Source: an uncultured Collinsella sp. (GTDB lineage Bacteria; Actinomycetota; Coriobacteriia; Coriobacteriales; Coriobacteriaceae). Taken from it: a DNA stretch of 37,121 bases. The notes under the pieces are model-generated. The model saw only the letters and a program-made list of their open reading frames with translations, was not told the DNA's origin and did no database searches. Positions 9,901 to 18,045 of the stretch are shown piece by piece. Within the stretch, counting starts at the first letter, position 1, and the number at the start of each line of letters is the position of its first letter. The stretch covers positions 1-37,121 of the forward strand of contig CAUBTS010000010.1 of NCBI GenBank assembly GCA_958438955.1. The letters are read 5' to 3'. A program made the translations under genes and the position numbers.

Positions 9901-10599
9901 AATGGCGTCGAGTGCCATCTGCGCCTTCTCGGTCGCGGCCTTGCTTGCGCCCAGCGCTGCGCGATAGGCATCGGCGAGTGCCGAGGTATCGGCCTGGCCG
10001 CGCGCCACGCACACGTCGTCCACACCGCCCGGCAACTGGCTCGACAGCTCCAGCAGGTCGCGCACCAGGCCCTTGATGGTCGTGCCGGTGCCAAAGGAAC
10101 CGCCCTCGCCCGCCATGGGATACCAGGCATAGAGGGCCTTGAGCGATGCCGCGAGCTCGGGGGCGGCATCGGGCGCCGTCGCGCGGGCCAGCACATGCTC
10201 AACAGCCTGGTCCATAAGCTCGTCGGTATCGGTGAGCACCGTGAACTCGGGGTCGATGCCCAGCTCCAGCGCATGCGCGCGCAGGATACGCGAGCACATG
10301 CCGTGAATGGTCGAAATCCACGCGTCGTCGACGGTCAGTGCTTCCTCGTCCATGCCCTCGTCGATAAGCGCACGGCGCACGCGGTCGCGAATCTCGGCCG
10401 CGGCATCTTTGGTAAAGGTGATGGCGAGCACCTGGTCCAGATGCTCGACGAACGGACCGGATTCGGGCGAGAGCGCGTAGACGATGCGGCGCGTGAGGGT
10501 AAAGGTCTTGCCCGAACCGGCGCCCGCCGAGACAAACAGCGGACGGTCGAGCGTCTTGACGATCTGCAGCTGTTGCGGCATCAAAGTCGAAAGATCCAT
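6967..10599 (-). CDS. addA: AddA-type helicase-nuclease subunit (UvrD/RecB family)
   Basis: Large subunit of the AddAB double-strand-break processing enzyme, 1210 residues, acting on DNA ends before RecA loading. A UvrD-type helicase begins at once: Walker A GAGSGKT at residues 26-32, motif II IDEFQDTD near 350, and LLYVAMTRARELV as motif VI. The C-terminus holds a PD-(D/E)xK nuclease with GSAFHAACQWL and LVIDYKTGG (about residues 1142-1150) followed by Q-x3-Y (LQARVYADVL), the expected RecB-like active site. Start ATG 10599 is 3 bases after the addB stop, and its ribosome site AAGGAGG lies inside the end of addB, so the two genes are translationally coupled. Neighbours and domains fit AddAB; AdnAB of mycobacteria is the alternative, but the partner here lacks a motor P-loop. 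Confidence 0.93.
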   Translation of the reverse strand: MDLSTLMPQQLQIVKTLDRPLFVSAGAGSGKTFTLTRRIVYALSPESGPFVEHLDQVLAITFTKDAAAEIRDRVRRALIDEGMDEEALTVDDAWISTIHGMCSRILRAHALELGIDPEFTVLTDTDELMDQAVEHVLARATAPDAAPELAASLKALYAWYPMAGEGGSFGTGTTIKGLVRDLLELSSQLPGGVDDVCVARGQADTSALADAYRAALGASKAATEKAQMALDAIDAFEASGKTMADAARLMMSCTMPRASKAFPKEQVELLKAEAADAFINIVLACGGPALDALVGLARSVEAEYRALKAAQSALDNNDLLRMAYEALRDYPAIRAAYEGRFKMVMIDEFQDTDQMQVDLIRYLTGAGERALCTVGDAQQSIYRFRGAEVEVFRRQERKVGSSAAPEATAVTDTPAGELVKLVRNFRSHDEVLRYVARVFDGDDGGLMQGFLDLEASDGRKDTLVADASRRQALFVAGGSMQERTQAKARAIAERFRALADAGQPQGGMVLLLGRMTNADVYAQAFRDQGLDCVIAGGSVFAQAAEVQTVRALVCALANPADTAQGLMPLLASPMFALGAQEFLALATKLDSETGETSRRNIDVGIMSDSDVPGLQDLPLVTRAREVLRYAFRRVGRDSFAAIARDVVNASGWFVRLAQRGPEGKAIAANVLKALDAVAEAEAEFGNSPRSIALAFDRFLAGKEAPGALNEEGDGAVRIMTVHASKGLEYPVVAVAECFGVRKSSGAAQMGRVEGGAQVVALPARFDGVKLADGTFVKGDDVKKQFEHAFKGKGTSLWLPPELMEDVCATGSPAEVFARLRNDDLQLSLEERARLLYVAMTRARELVILAMDAGVSRGKLCAPAFDVETDLTYDVLRRILPTDALDMPQLDADRLVFDNSKPGDYELISLADFTFGEQAFEANASLDAEGRLVRGDADADAADDSASTIVPGPADPEPDSFELVYPQAVGVRMGICPYPMRDSYSYSSIAAALHAETEDRAAEARVPMDESGDDAESDGSEMTDADVAAVEPAGNPVALGSAFHAACQWLIEMCADALPAARADALARLWRLTPEQRERFDVALDRWLKSAVRADLLAWPCVRAEVPFFSLGCEDEDIARYGAYAEGAIDALATDPADPSRALVIDYKTGGTPDETPDQLLEKHALQARVYADVLHKAGFEAVTVKFVRVEQPDPTIFVEPAEPQVVTYNL

Positions 10600-10602
10600 G
10601 GT

Positions 10603-13600
10603 CTACACGCCCCTCCTTACAAACGTTCCTTGGTGGTTATACGAACAGCGCGCATGCGCGGCTTGCGCCGATGTCGGGTCGACAGCGGCAACGTTGCCCG
10701 CCTCGAGCTCGCGCAGGCGCTCGGCGATGCCGGCCTCCACGCGATCGAGCAGGGCATCGAAGTCCATGCTGCCGCCCTCGCCCGGGAAGCCCTTCTTGAG
10801 GCCCGGGATGCGACCGTCACCGCGCTCTTCCTCGAGCAACTCGGCGCTCGCCGCACCGCGCAGCGCGGGCTTGCCGCCCTTGGTCGAAAAATAGAGCGCT
10901 GCACGGGTATCCAAGCCCAGTGCCCGACGCATGGCCTGCGCGTAGATGAGCGTTTGGGTATGGGGCGGCAGCCAGCGCGGGTCGTCGATGGGAGCCTCGC
11001 CCGTCTCCTCGTCACGCACCGTGGGGTCGGCAAGCTTAAACTCCTCAACGCCCGAACGATGCTTGTAGTCGATTACCACGGCGCGGTTCTCGGCGTCCAC
11101 ATCCACGCGGTCGATGCGCCCGCCGAGCGGCCAACCGGCATACTCGACCTTAAGCTCATTAAAGGCGAACTCAAGGTAGCGTGGCGCAAAGGGGGCAAGT
11201 GCCTCGGACTCGTAGGCGAGCACGCCTTCCAGCTGCGGCAGAATCTCGGCCACCTGACGTTCCTCTACCGGAGAGAGCGGCACGAGCGGACCCTCGGCAC
11301 CGCGCTTGCCGGCGTGCTCGGCCAAGGTCTCGTCAAAGACCTCGCGCAGCAGCTCCTGTGCGCGCGGCAGGTTCTCGGGCGTCACGCGCTCCATGCCCTC
11401 TTGGGGCAGACGGGCATGCAGATGCTCCAGCACGTCGTGGACAAAGTTGCCCTTCTCCATGTTGCCAAAGCCCGCGTCGATAGACTGGGGCTTGACGCGA
11501 TACGAAACGAACCAGCACAGTGGGCAGGTAGAATAGGCCTCGATCTGCGAGGCGGACGTCAGACGCGGCACGAGCGGCGCGTCCTCGCCCTCGCCATCGC
11601 GACGGCGCAGGACCAGATACGGAATGGCTTCATCGCTCAGATGCTGAGGAGCTTCGCAGGTCACGCGCTCGCGCCTAAAACCTTCGCCTGCAGCGGGATC
11701 AAAGTCGGCGATGATATCGCCCTCGCCCACGCGCGTGGGCTTGGCAGCGCCAGCGGCCTCGGCATGTGCCCGCAGCTCGGTCCATACGGCTGCCGGGTAG
11801 CACTCGCGCGCCTGGCGATCGTGCGTCACGCGGGCGAGCGCGACCGGACCGCTCGCCGCCTGCATCGCACGGCCAAAGCGCACGCGCAACAGGGCGGCGG
11901 GCTCCAAAGACACGCCGTCGCGGCGCAGCTCGGCCGTCAATGTGACAAGCGGGCCCTCTTCGTGCGAAAGCGGATAGCTGTCCAGGTCGACATCGGCAAA
12001 CAGCACGGCATCGTAGCCGCCAGGACGCAAAACCGACGCATCGGCAAGCGACACGAAGCGCACTTGTGCCCGTGGCGTGCGATCGACCTCGTAGGTCGCG
12101 TAATCGTAAGCGGTACTGCGCTTGTCCACCTTGGTTCGAACGCCGTCGAGAACCGGCACGGTCGCGGCCTGCGACACGTCGAGCGCGCGAGCATCATTCA
12201 TAAGGATGTCGATGGCATGGCGCAGCAAAGCCGTCTCCGCCTGGCGACGGGCCTGGCCGTCAAGACCGCCTAGAGCGCGATCGGGCAGCGCCTCTGCAAC
12301 GGCGAGCATGGCCTTGAGCGCCGTCACGGGTTTGTCGCGCCACAGCGCCTGAAACACGTCCGAGACCACGCATGGCACGTTCTTAAACCAGTTTTCTTCG
12401 CTGGCGGCCTTGCGGGCGCCCCTCACCTGGCCCTGCACGCTCTGCAGCAGGCTCTTGACGCCCGCAGTGGTCTTGCTGCGCGACAGGCGCATGTTCTTGT
12501 CGAAGCCGCGGGCGCTCGCGGCGTCAGTACCCGAAAGCGGGCTATAAATCCAGTCGGTAAGCTCTGGAGCGGGCCACCACTCGGTCTTGGAAGCGGTGCC
12601 CTCGTCGGCGGCTTTCATACGCTCGATCAGGTTGGCGAGCGCCGTAAACTGCCTGCCCGCGATGGACTGGGAAAACGCCGTGAACTCGGTCGTCTCGGAC
12701 GCAATGTGACGCGCCGCCAGACGAGAGGCGAGCTCACCGAACAGCTGGGATGCCCGGGCAGAAACAACGAGCACGCGCACAGGGTCGGCGGGCGTTGCAG
12801 TAGCTTTATCGGCCTTGGACTCCTTGTGCGCCTTCACCAACTTATCGATGGCGTCCGCATAGACATGAGGACGGGCATGGGGGCCGGCGACCTCAATAAA
12901 GGCAGGCTGAGCGGCGGTCCCGCAAGCGGCATCAGACGCGACGGCGTCCTCCTCCAGCGGCGCGGCCTCAAACAGCACACCGCGGGCATCAAATGCCGCG
13001 GCAAGCTCCTCTCGCATCGCCGCCTGCTCGCGGGCAAGCAGCACGACGACCTCTCCCCCATTGTTCGCCACGGCAGACAGCAGCTCGAGCAGACCGTGCG
13101 TAAACGACGTGATACCGCGTACGCATACGGCGCGGGTGCGCGCCGGCAGGTTATCGGCCAGGGCACCGGCCATAATGTCAGCCGCCTCGCAGGGCTCGAC
13201 CATATCTCGACGGTCCAAACCGTCCGCGTAGGCGCGCAAAAGCTCAAACACACGAGCCTCGGCATCGCTTTTTGGCTCAGGTTGGCAATTGTCGCCACGG
13301 CATCGTTCGGCCGTCGTCCCCGCCACACCCGGTAGCACGTCGCGGGCCATGCGCGCGAGCATGCGCACCGTGCCCTGGCTGCGCGAAAGCGGCTGCAGAT
13401 CGGCATCGTCGAGACGCGTGACCATGTCCGAGAACAGCATCTGGCGCTGCAGGTTGTCGACGAAACCGCGCCCGTCGCCCAAAAGCTCCCAAAGCGAGCG
13501 AAGCCACGATGTAGGCGTCTTGTAGTCAATACCCAGCGAAATCCCGGCTTCCGCCGCATCATGACGGCACAGGTCGAGCTCGGCAAACGTTGGAGCCAGC

Positions 13601-13701
13601 AACACGGCACGCCCGTGGCGGGCAATAAGGTCGGCAAGCAGCGCCGACTCGGCATCGCTCAAATCCGTGCCGGCATTGGTGGTATAGATTCGAACAGACA
13701 T
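10603..13701 (-). CDS. addB: AddB-like subunit of the AddAB nuclease, apparently without P-loop or complete Fe-S cysteines
   Basis: Second subunit of the AddAB-type enzyme, 1032 residues, upstream of addA and coupled to it. The C-terminal PD-(D/E)xK nuclease is clear: SQIEAYSTCPLCWFVSYR, GNFVHDVLEHL, and VVIDYKHRSG (about residue 878) with a QTLIYAQAM helix. The N-terminal region is helicase-shaped (AVLLAPTFAELDLCRHDAAE), but the Walker A sequence usual in Bacillus AddB near the N-terminus is not visible. The usual C-terminal C-x2-C-x5-C group is also missing: only one cysteine (HARCSYNHQG, about residue 1018) is near the end. Start ATG 13701 follows GCGGAGGACC. By position and nuclease it is AddB/RexB-like; as in RexB, it may be structural plus nuclease only. 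The name is confident at family level, less so at subfamily level. Confidence 0.85.
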   Translation of the reverse strand: MSVRIYTTNAGTDLSDAESALLADLIARHGRAVLLAPTFAELDLCRHDAAEAGISLGIDYKTPTSWLRSLWELLGDGRGFVDNLQRQMLFSDMVTRLDDADLQPLSRSQGTVRMLARMARDVLPGVAGTTAERCRGDNCQPEPKSDAEARVFELLRAYADGLDRRDMVEPCEAADIMAGALADNLPARTRAVCVRGITSFTHGLLELLSAVANNGGEVVVLLAREQAAMREELAAAFDARGVLFEAAPLEEDAVASDAACGTAAQPAFIEVAGPHARPHVYADAIDKLVKAHKESKADKATATPADPVRVLVVSARASQLFGELASRLAARHIASETTEFTAFSQSIAGRQFTALANLIERMKAADEGTASKTEWWPAPELTDWIYSPLSGTDAASARGFDKNMRLSRSKTTAGVKSLLQSVQGQVRGARKAASEENWFKNVPCVVSDVFQALWRDKPVTALKAMLAVAEALPDRALGGLDGQARRQAETALLRHAIDILMNDARALDVSQAATVPVLDGVRTKVDKRSTAYDYATYEVDRTPRAQVRFVSLADASVLRPGGYDAVLFADVDLDSYPLSHEEGPLVTLTAELRRDGVSLEPAALLRVRFGRAMQAASGPVALARVTHDRQARECYPAAVWTELRAHAEAAGAAKPTRVGEGDIIADFDPAAGEGFRRERVTCEAPQHLSDEAIPYLVLRRRDGEGEDAPLVPRLTSASQIEAYSTCPLCWFVSYRVKPQSIDAGFGNMEKGNFVHDVLEHLHARLPQEGMERVTPENLPRAQELLREVFDETLAEHAGKRGAEGPLVPLSPVEERQVAEILPQLEGVLAYESEALAPFAPRYLEFAFNELKVEYAGWPLGGRIDRVDVDAENRAVVIDYKHRSGVEEFKLADPTVRDEETGEAPIDDPRWLPPHTQTLIYAQAMRRALGLDTRAALYFSTKGGKPALRGAASAELLEEERGDGRIPGLKKGFPGEGGSMDFDALLDRVEAGIAERLRELEAGNVAAVDPTSAQAAHARCSYNHQGTFVRRGV

Positions 13702-13783
13702 GGTCCTCCGCTCAAACTGTTCGCAATAATCAATGTATCCATCCTACCCGCCCACGCGGACAGATTTGCCCCACGCCAACAGA

Positions 13784-13872
13784 TTTGATCCCTTGGGGAC
13801 GGAGGAAAACGGATCACCGAGAAGGTCAGTTTAACCCGGTGATCCGTTTTCCTCCGTCCCCAAGGGATCAAA
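13784..13872. repeat. Complete GGGGACGGAGGAAAACGGATCA palindrome
   Basis: A perfect 36-base inverted repeat, arms 13784-13819 and 13837-13872, with a 17-base loop. The arm contains CTTGGGGACGGAGG followed by AAAACGGATCACC. Half copies of the same arm occur at 26368-26398 and 26767-26796. Such long perfect arms between genes suggest a mobile REP-like or MITE-like element, or a former insertion; no transposase is in the window. Confidence 0.88.
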
Positions 13873-13893
13873 AAACCGCCCCCGGAGGGACGG
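13870..13893 (-). terminator. Intrinsic terminator after the yerC-like gene
   Basis: On the minus strand the stem CCGTCCC / GGGGCGG with a short loop is followed by TTTTTT. It lies 29 bases after the stop of the gene at 13922-14221 and partly overlaps the palindrome at 13784-13872. Confidence 0.8.
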
Positions 13894-13921
13894 CTCTTCG
13901 TAATTCAATGTTGTCGCTGGC

Positions 13922-14221
13922 CTACTCGCCATCCTCCAGTTTAATGAGGATCTTGCGGTAGCCACCGTACTCGCCGTTGAGCGCCTTGGATACACGGCTC
14001 ACCGTGGTGGACGAAGCGCCGGTACGCGCCTGAACCTCGACATAGGGCTCGCCCTCGTCCAGGTAACGCGCGACTTGCAGACGCTGCGATAGATCGCAAA
14101 TCTCACGCGGCGTGCAGATATCGGTCAAAAACGCTTGGATATCTTTCTCGTCGTCCAAAAGGCTAAATGCGTGGACCAGCTGCTTGACATCAGGCTTGTC
14201 AAACATGTTCTCGATATTCAT
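13922..14221 (-). CDS. YerC/YecD family TrpR-related DNA-binding protein
   Basis: A 99-residue protein of the YerC/YecD branch of the TrpR-like regulators. The helix-turn-helix is in the middle and C-terminal half: TPREICDLSQRLQVARYLDEGEPYVEV and then a recognition helix TGASSTTVSRVSKAL, ending in GGYRKILIKL. Length matches the family. YerC-type proteins are thought to bind DNA as dimers, but their targets in this class are unknown. Nothing next to it suggests tryptophan control: addB lies downstream beyond a terminator and repeat, and the upstream neighbour is a divergent membrane protein gene. Start ATG 14221 has only a weak ribosome site (GGCGGTGA). A terminator at 13870-13893 ends the transcript, so it is probably a single-gene unit. 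Confidence 0.88.
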   Translation of the reverse strand: MNIENMFDKPDVKQLVHAFSLLDDEKDIQAFLTDICTPREICDLSQRLQVARYLDEGEPYVEVQARTGASSTTVSRVSKALNGEYGGYRKILIKLEDGE

Positions 14222-14544
14222 CGATCACCGCCAAACCCGCCAAAAGGCATCGAAGTTGATACTGACATCGGGCATCGTTCACCCGTAATATGCAATAGGG
14301 CAACGCCTGTGGCTTTTGCCCGTAGCAGTTTAGCACACCACCAAACTAAAGCGACAAGACTCTCTGCCAGCGGCACGTTTTTTAGGACGAACGCCGTTTT
14401 GAAACCGAATGCGCACGCAAGCTCCACGAATATCTGGAACAATGGGTGCCCAAACAGGGCCGTGCCCGCGCATCTACCCGAGTTGCAAAGATGTGCGCCC
14501 CTCACGCCCCCTCCCCACGCCATGCGCAAGAAAGGATTCCCACC
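14222..14544. other. Divergent intergenic region, no gene seen
   Basis: A 323-base stretch between the yerC-like gene (-) and the small membrane protein gene (+). It must hold both promoters, but I find no convincing -35/-10 pair. The second half is GC-rich with short open frames on both strands that lack ribosome sites and family resemblance. Confidence 0.5.
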
Positions 14545-14910
14545 ATGCGCTTTTTGCTCAACTGGCTTTTGACCTCAATCGCCATCGCGATCGCAACGTT
14601 TCTCGTCCCCGGCATTCAGCCCTTCGGCATGGCCGACGCTTGGGTCTGCTTTGCCTTCGTGGGACTGTTCCTCAACATCGTCGACTCGCTCGTCAAGCCG
14701 TTCCTGACGGTCATCTCGCTGCCGCTCACTATTATCACGCTTGGTATTTTTCAGCTCGTAGTCAACAGCTTTATGCTCGAGCTAGCCAGCTACCTCTCCG
14801 TCAATATCCTCGGCGCTGGCATCTCTATCGCCGGCTTTGGATCGGCCTTTATGGGCAGCATCCTGGTATCCATCATGCGCAGCATACTCGACAGCATCGC
14901 CAGGAACTAA
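14545..14910 (+). CDS. Small membrane protein, YvlD / phage holin family 4 type
   Basis: A 121-residue integral membrane protein with four hydrophobic helices, at about residues 3-20, 30-50, 55-80 and 92-115. The LFLNIVDSLVKPFL segment followed by PLTIITLGIFQLVVNSFML is typical of the YvlD/PF04020 family. The family name mentions phage holins, but most members are chromosomal proteins of unknown function; in Bacillus they are linked to envelope stress. There are no phage genes here. Start ATG 14545 follows AAAGGATTCC; longer in-frame starts to 14446 have no ribosome site and would add a non-hydrophobic tail. A strong terminator follows at 14948-14985. Single gene, divergent from the yerC-like gene. 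Confidence 0.85.
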   Translation: MRFLLNWLLTSIAIAIATFLVPGIQPFGMADAWVCFAFVGLFLNIVDSLVKPFLTVISLPLTIITLGIFQLVVNSFMLELASYLSVNILGAGISIAGFGSAFMGSILVSIMRSILDSIARN

Positions 14911-14947
14911 AGCGACCGGATACGGACCGCCACAACACGCCAAAACG

Positions 14948-14985
14948 AAGGCCGTCCATCGCAACGATGGGCGGCCTTGTCATTT
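14948..14985 (+). terminator. Intrinsic terminator after the small membrane protein gene
   Basis: Stem AAGGCCGTCCATCG (14948-14961) pairs with CGATGGGCGGCCTT (14965-14978) with one G-T pair, followed by the T-containing run GTCATTTG. It lies 37 bases past the stop at 14910. The U tract is poor but the stem is strong. Confidence 0.7.
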
Positions 14986-15047
14986 GTCAAGCCTCAGAGG
15001 GCAAGAAAATCTACCATTTCTGCCCCATCCCCAAATGGCAGGTGGGG

Positions 15048-15476
15048 CTAGATGACGTAGTCGTAGCCCTCGTTGGGGGCGACGAGCGCATCGAGCGTCA
15101 CGCCATCGAGGTAGTCGTTGATGAGCTTGTCCAGGTTCTTCCACACGCCGAGTGTAGGACACTCGTCCGAACGCGAGCAGCCCTTGCAGTCGCCGTCCAG
15201 GCATGCGACCGGTGCCAGGCTGCCTTCGGTCAGGCGCAAGATCTCGCCCACCGTGTACTGCTCGGGCGGACGCGTGAGCACGTAGCCGCCGCCCTTGCCG
15301 CGCATGCCCGAGAGCATATTGGCGCGGACGAGCGTAGCCAAAATGTTCTCCAGATATTTCTCCGAAATCCCCTGACGCGCGGCGATCTCTTTGAGGGGAA
15401 TGCGACCTGCCGCCTGGTGCTCGGCCAGGTCAACCATAACGCGCAGGGCATATCTGCCCTTTGTGGAAACCAACAT
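15048..15476 (-). CDS. Rrf2-family transcription regulator with Fe-S type cysteines (CymR/IscR-like)
   Basis: A 142-residue winged-helix regulator. It begins with the family signature MLVSTKGRYALRVMVDLAEH, followed by IPLKEIAARQGISEKYLENIL (recognition helix) and the wing MRGKGGGYVLTRPPEQYTVGEIL. The effector loop has four cysteines, C92, C97, C100 and C106, in CLDGDCKGCSRSDEC, like the Fe-S ligand loop of IscR and NsrR; CymR of Bacillus lacks such a cluster. The gene is divergent from cysK with 252 bases between them, so control of cysteine synthesis is likely by analogy with CymR. It could instead sense Fe-S status or nitric oxide. The start ATG 15476 is preceded by GAAAGG about 10 bases upstream. 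No isc or suf genes are in the window. Confidence 0.92.
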   Translation of the reverse strand: MLVSTKGRYALRVMVDLAEHQAAGRIPLKEIAARQGISEKYLENILATLVRANMLSGMRGKGGGYVLTRPPEQYTVGEILRLTEGSLAPVACLDGDCKGCSRSDECPTLGVWKNLDKLINDYLDGVTLDALVAPNEGYDYVI

Positions 15477-15512
15477 ATATATTGCTGCCTTTCGGTCTTT
15501 TAATTCGTAGAA

Positions 15513-15518
15513 ATTCTA
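15513..15518 (-). promoter_or_regulatory. Candidate -10 box for the Rrf2-family regulator
   Basis: TAGAAT on the minus strand, about 37 bases before the start codon at 15476. The matching -35 (ATTTTC or TTTTCA, 15535-15541) is poor. It faces away from the cysK promoter. Confidence 0.35.
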
Positions 15519-15599
15519 GCCGAAAAATTGGTTTTGAAAATACCTATTCCCGTCAAGCTGGTTAATCGACTCGTAATAATCTTCTATTTCCTATTGCAT

Positions 15600-15621
15600 T
15601 ACTAGGCTTTAGTGCCTACTA
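15600..15621. promoter_or_regulatory. Dyad upstream of the cysK promoter, candidate Rrf2 operator
   Basis: TACTAGGC-TTTAGT-GCCTACTA is an interrupted palindrome (stem AGGC/GCCT, flanks nearly symmetrical) ending three bases before the cysK -35 box. Its place between the divergent Rrf2-type gene and cysK makes it a candidate binding site. Nothing in the sequence proves which protein binds. Confidence 0.45.
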
Positions 15622-15624
15622 TGC

Positions 15625-15653
15625 TTGCCAACAGCAATCGAACAACCTATAAG
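15625..15653 (+). promoter_or_regulatory. cysK promoter
   Basis: TTGCCA (15625-15630), a 17-base spacer, and TATAAG (15648-15653) form a good sigma-A type promoter. The predicted start near 15660 gives a leader of about 70 bases. The leader contains GGTTTGTGGGTTTC and two short CACAC/ACCACACGG stretches but no recognisable riboswitch. Confidence 0.6.
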
Positions 15654-15728
15654 GTTTGTGGGTTTCGCTGTTACACACACCGTAAAACCACACGGTATCC
15701 AGTCATTTGAACACTTTGGAGGTTCACC

Positions 15729-16667
<939 letters not shown>

Positions 16668-16767
16668 GGCCTGTCGCCCATAGGTTGAGCCCAGGACGAA
16701 CCGGTCTCCTCTCTCTCCCGGCAGTCTGAGCCCATCCCATCAGGGCGCCCCACGAGTCGTCCGAACT

Positions 16768-16776
16768 TGCTACAAT
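16768..16776 (+). promoter_or_regulatory. Extended -10 promoter just ahead of the cysK/mnmA hairpin
   Basis: TGCTACAAT is an extended -10 element (TGn plus TACAAT). No -35 is seen, which extended -10 promoters can lack. The predicted start, about 16783, falls in the first arm of the hairpin at 16781-16808, so an mnmA transcript from here would begin with that hairpin. Confidence 0.4.
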
Positions 16777-16780
16777 GTCT

Positions 16781-16819
16781 GCGGCGCGGAACCAGCCTCC
16801 CGCGCCGCTTTTCTTTTTT
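16781..16819 (+). terminator. Intrinsic terminator between cysK and mnmA
   Basis: Perfect 9-base stem GCGGCGCGG (16781-16789) with CCGCGCCGC (16800-16808), followed by TTTTCTTTTTT. It ends the cysK transcript 114 bases after the stop. Because a possible mnmA promoter lies right before it, it could also attenuate mnmA. Confidence 0.88.
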
Positions 16820-16848
16820 GGCCACATGCCACCAAGGAGAACCTCCCC

Positions 16849-17949
16849 ATGCACAACAAGCGCGTGCTCGTCGCCATGAGCGGCGGCGTCGATTCCAGCG
16901 TGACTGCGTACCTGCTCAAAAGCCAGGGCTACGAATGCGTCGGTGCCACCATGCGCCTCACCTGCCCCGCGCCCGATCCCGTCACGGGCATGAGTAAGGT
17001 CGACCGCGACATCGCCGATGCAAAGGCCGTCGCCGAGCGCCTGGGGATACCCCACCACGTGCTCGACCTGCAGCAGACCTTCGACCGCAACGTTATCGAG
17101 CGCTTCGTGACTGCCTATCAGGAGGGACTGACGCCCAACCCGTGCATCATCTGCAACCGCCATATTAAGTTTGGCGCGCTGCTCGATGCGGCACTCGATA
17201 TGGGCTGCGACTACATCGCCACGGGTCATTACGCCAAAACGAGCCAGGCGTCCGACGGAACCTGGCAGCTGCACCGCGGCGAAGATCCCAAAAAGGACCA
17301 AAGCTACTTTTTGTATTCGCTCACACAAGAGCGCCTGGCACGCACGATCTTTCCGCTGGCCGGACTGGACAAAGAGCGCGACGTGCGCCGCATTGCTGCC
17401 GAGCAGGGCTTCATCAACGCCAAGAAGGCCGAGAGCGAGGATATCTGCTTTATCGCGGACGGCGACTACGCGGGCTATATCGAGCGCCGCTGCGGACGTG
17501 CCGCTGCACCGGGCGACATTGTGTGGCGCGACGGCAACGTGGTCGGACGCCATAACGGCGCGTTGCGCTATACCATCGGCCAGCGCAAGGGCTTGGGCGT
17601 CGCGATGGCGCATCCCGTGTACGTAACGGGCGTCGATGCCGCCAACAACATTGTGAATCTGGGCGAGGCCGAGGACCTGACGGCCACAGCGCTCACGGCC
17701 AACGACTGGATCTGGAGCGCCCCTGCCGACCGCATGGAGGCGGAGCTCAATGCCGGCGGCATTCGCGTGGGTGCCAAGTACCGCTACCGTCAGAAAGACC
17801 AGGCAGCGACCCTTACGCGTGACGAAGACGGACAAATGCTGCTGACCTTTGACGAGCCGCAGCGAGCCATCGCCCACGGCCAGGCCGTTGTAGTCTATCG
17901 CGGCGACATCGTCCTGGGCGGCGGTACCGTGACGGCAGCCATCAAATAG
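16849..17949 (+). CDS. mnmA: tRNA-specific 2-thiouridylase MnmA
   Basis: Forms 2-thiouridine at the wobble position (U34) of Lys, Glu and Gln tRNAs, using ATP to activate the uridine and a persulfide as sulfur donor. It has 366 residues, the usual length. The N-terminal PP-loop SGGVDSSVTAYLL (residues 11-23) binds ATP; the two catalytic cysteines are C99 (NPCIIC) and C200 (SEDICFI), matching the E. coli pair. TIGQRKGLG and DGQMLLTFDEPQRAIAHGQAVV mark the C-terminal part. Start ATG 16849 follows AAGGAGAACCTCCCC. It lies after cysK, which supplies the cysteine that sulfur transfer needs, but a terminator separates them. No IscS-type desulfurase is in the window. Confidence 0.96.
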   Translation: MHNKRVLVAMSGGVDSSVTAYLLKSQGYECVGATMRLTCPAPDPVTGMSKVDRDIADAKAVAERLGIPHHVLDLQQTFDRNVIERFVTAYQEGLTPNPCIICNRHIKFGALLDAALDMGCDYIATGHYAKTSQASDGTWQLHRGEDPKKDQSYFLYSLTQERLARTIFPLAGLDKERDVRRIAAEQGFINAKKAESEDICFIADGDYAGYIERRCGRAAAPGDIVWRDGNVVGRHNGALRYTIGQRKGLGVAMAHPVYVTGVDAANNIVNLGEAEDLTATALTANDWIWSAPADRMEAELNAGGIRVGAKYRYRQKDQAATLTRDEDGQMLLTFDEPQRAIAHGQAVVVYRGDIVLGGGTVTAAIK

Positions 17950-17975
17950 CAGCACCTCGCCCCATCCCCTCTATA

Positions 17976-18042
17976 ACTTGCGGTGAAATAGGGACTGTTT
18001 AAGCGTTTAAAACCGCTAAACAGTCCCTATTTCACCGCAACT
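17976..18042. repeat. TTGCGGTGAAATA-type palindrome, left boundary of the HipA-like cassette
   Basis: Perfect 24-base arms 17978-18001 and 18017-18040 around the loop AGCGTTTAAAACCGC. It differs from the copy at 19500-19570 at only two of about 67 positions and has the same orientation. It lies 28 bases after the mnmA stop and may serve as its transcript end. Confidence 0.9.
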
Positions 18043-18045
18043 TTG

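Noticed and set aside
10195..12273. A 692-codon plus-strand open frame
   Set aside because: Antisense to addA/addB, spanning the boundary of two real genes.
14545..14910. Prophage holin
   Set aside because: The family name includes phage holins, but no phage genes are near, and the sequence fits the chromosomal YvlD branch.
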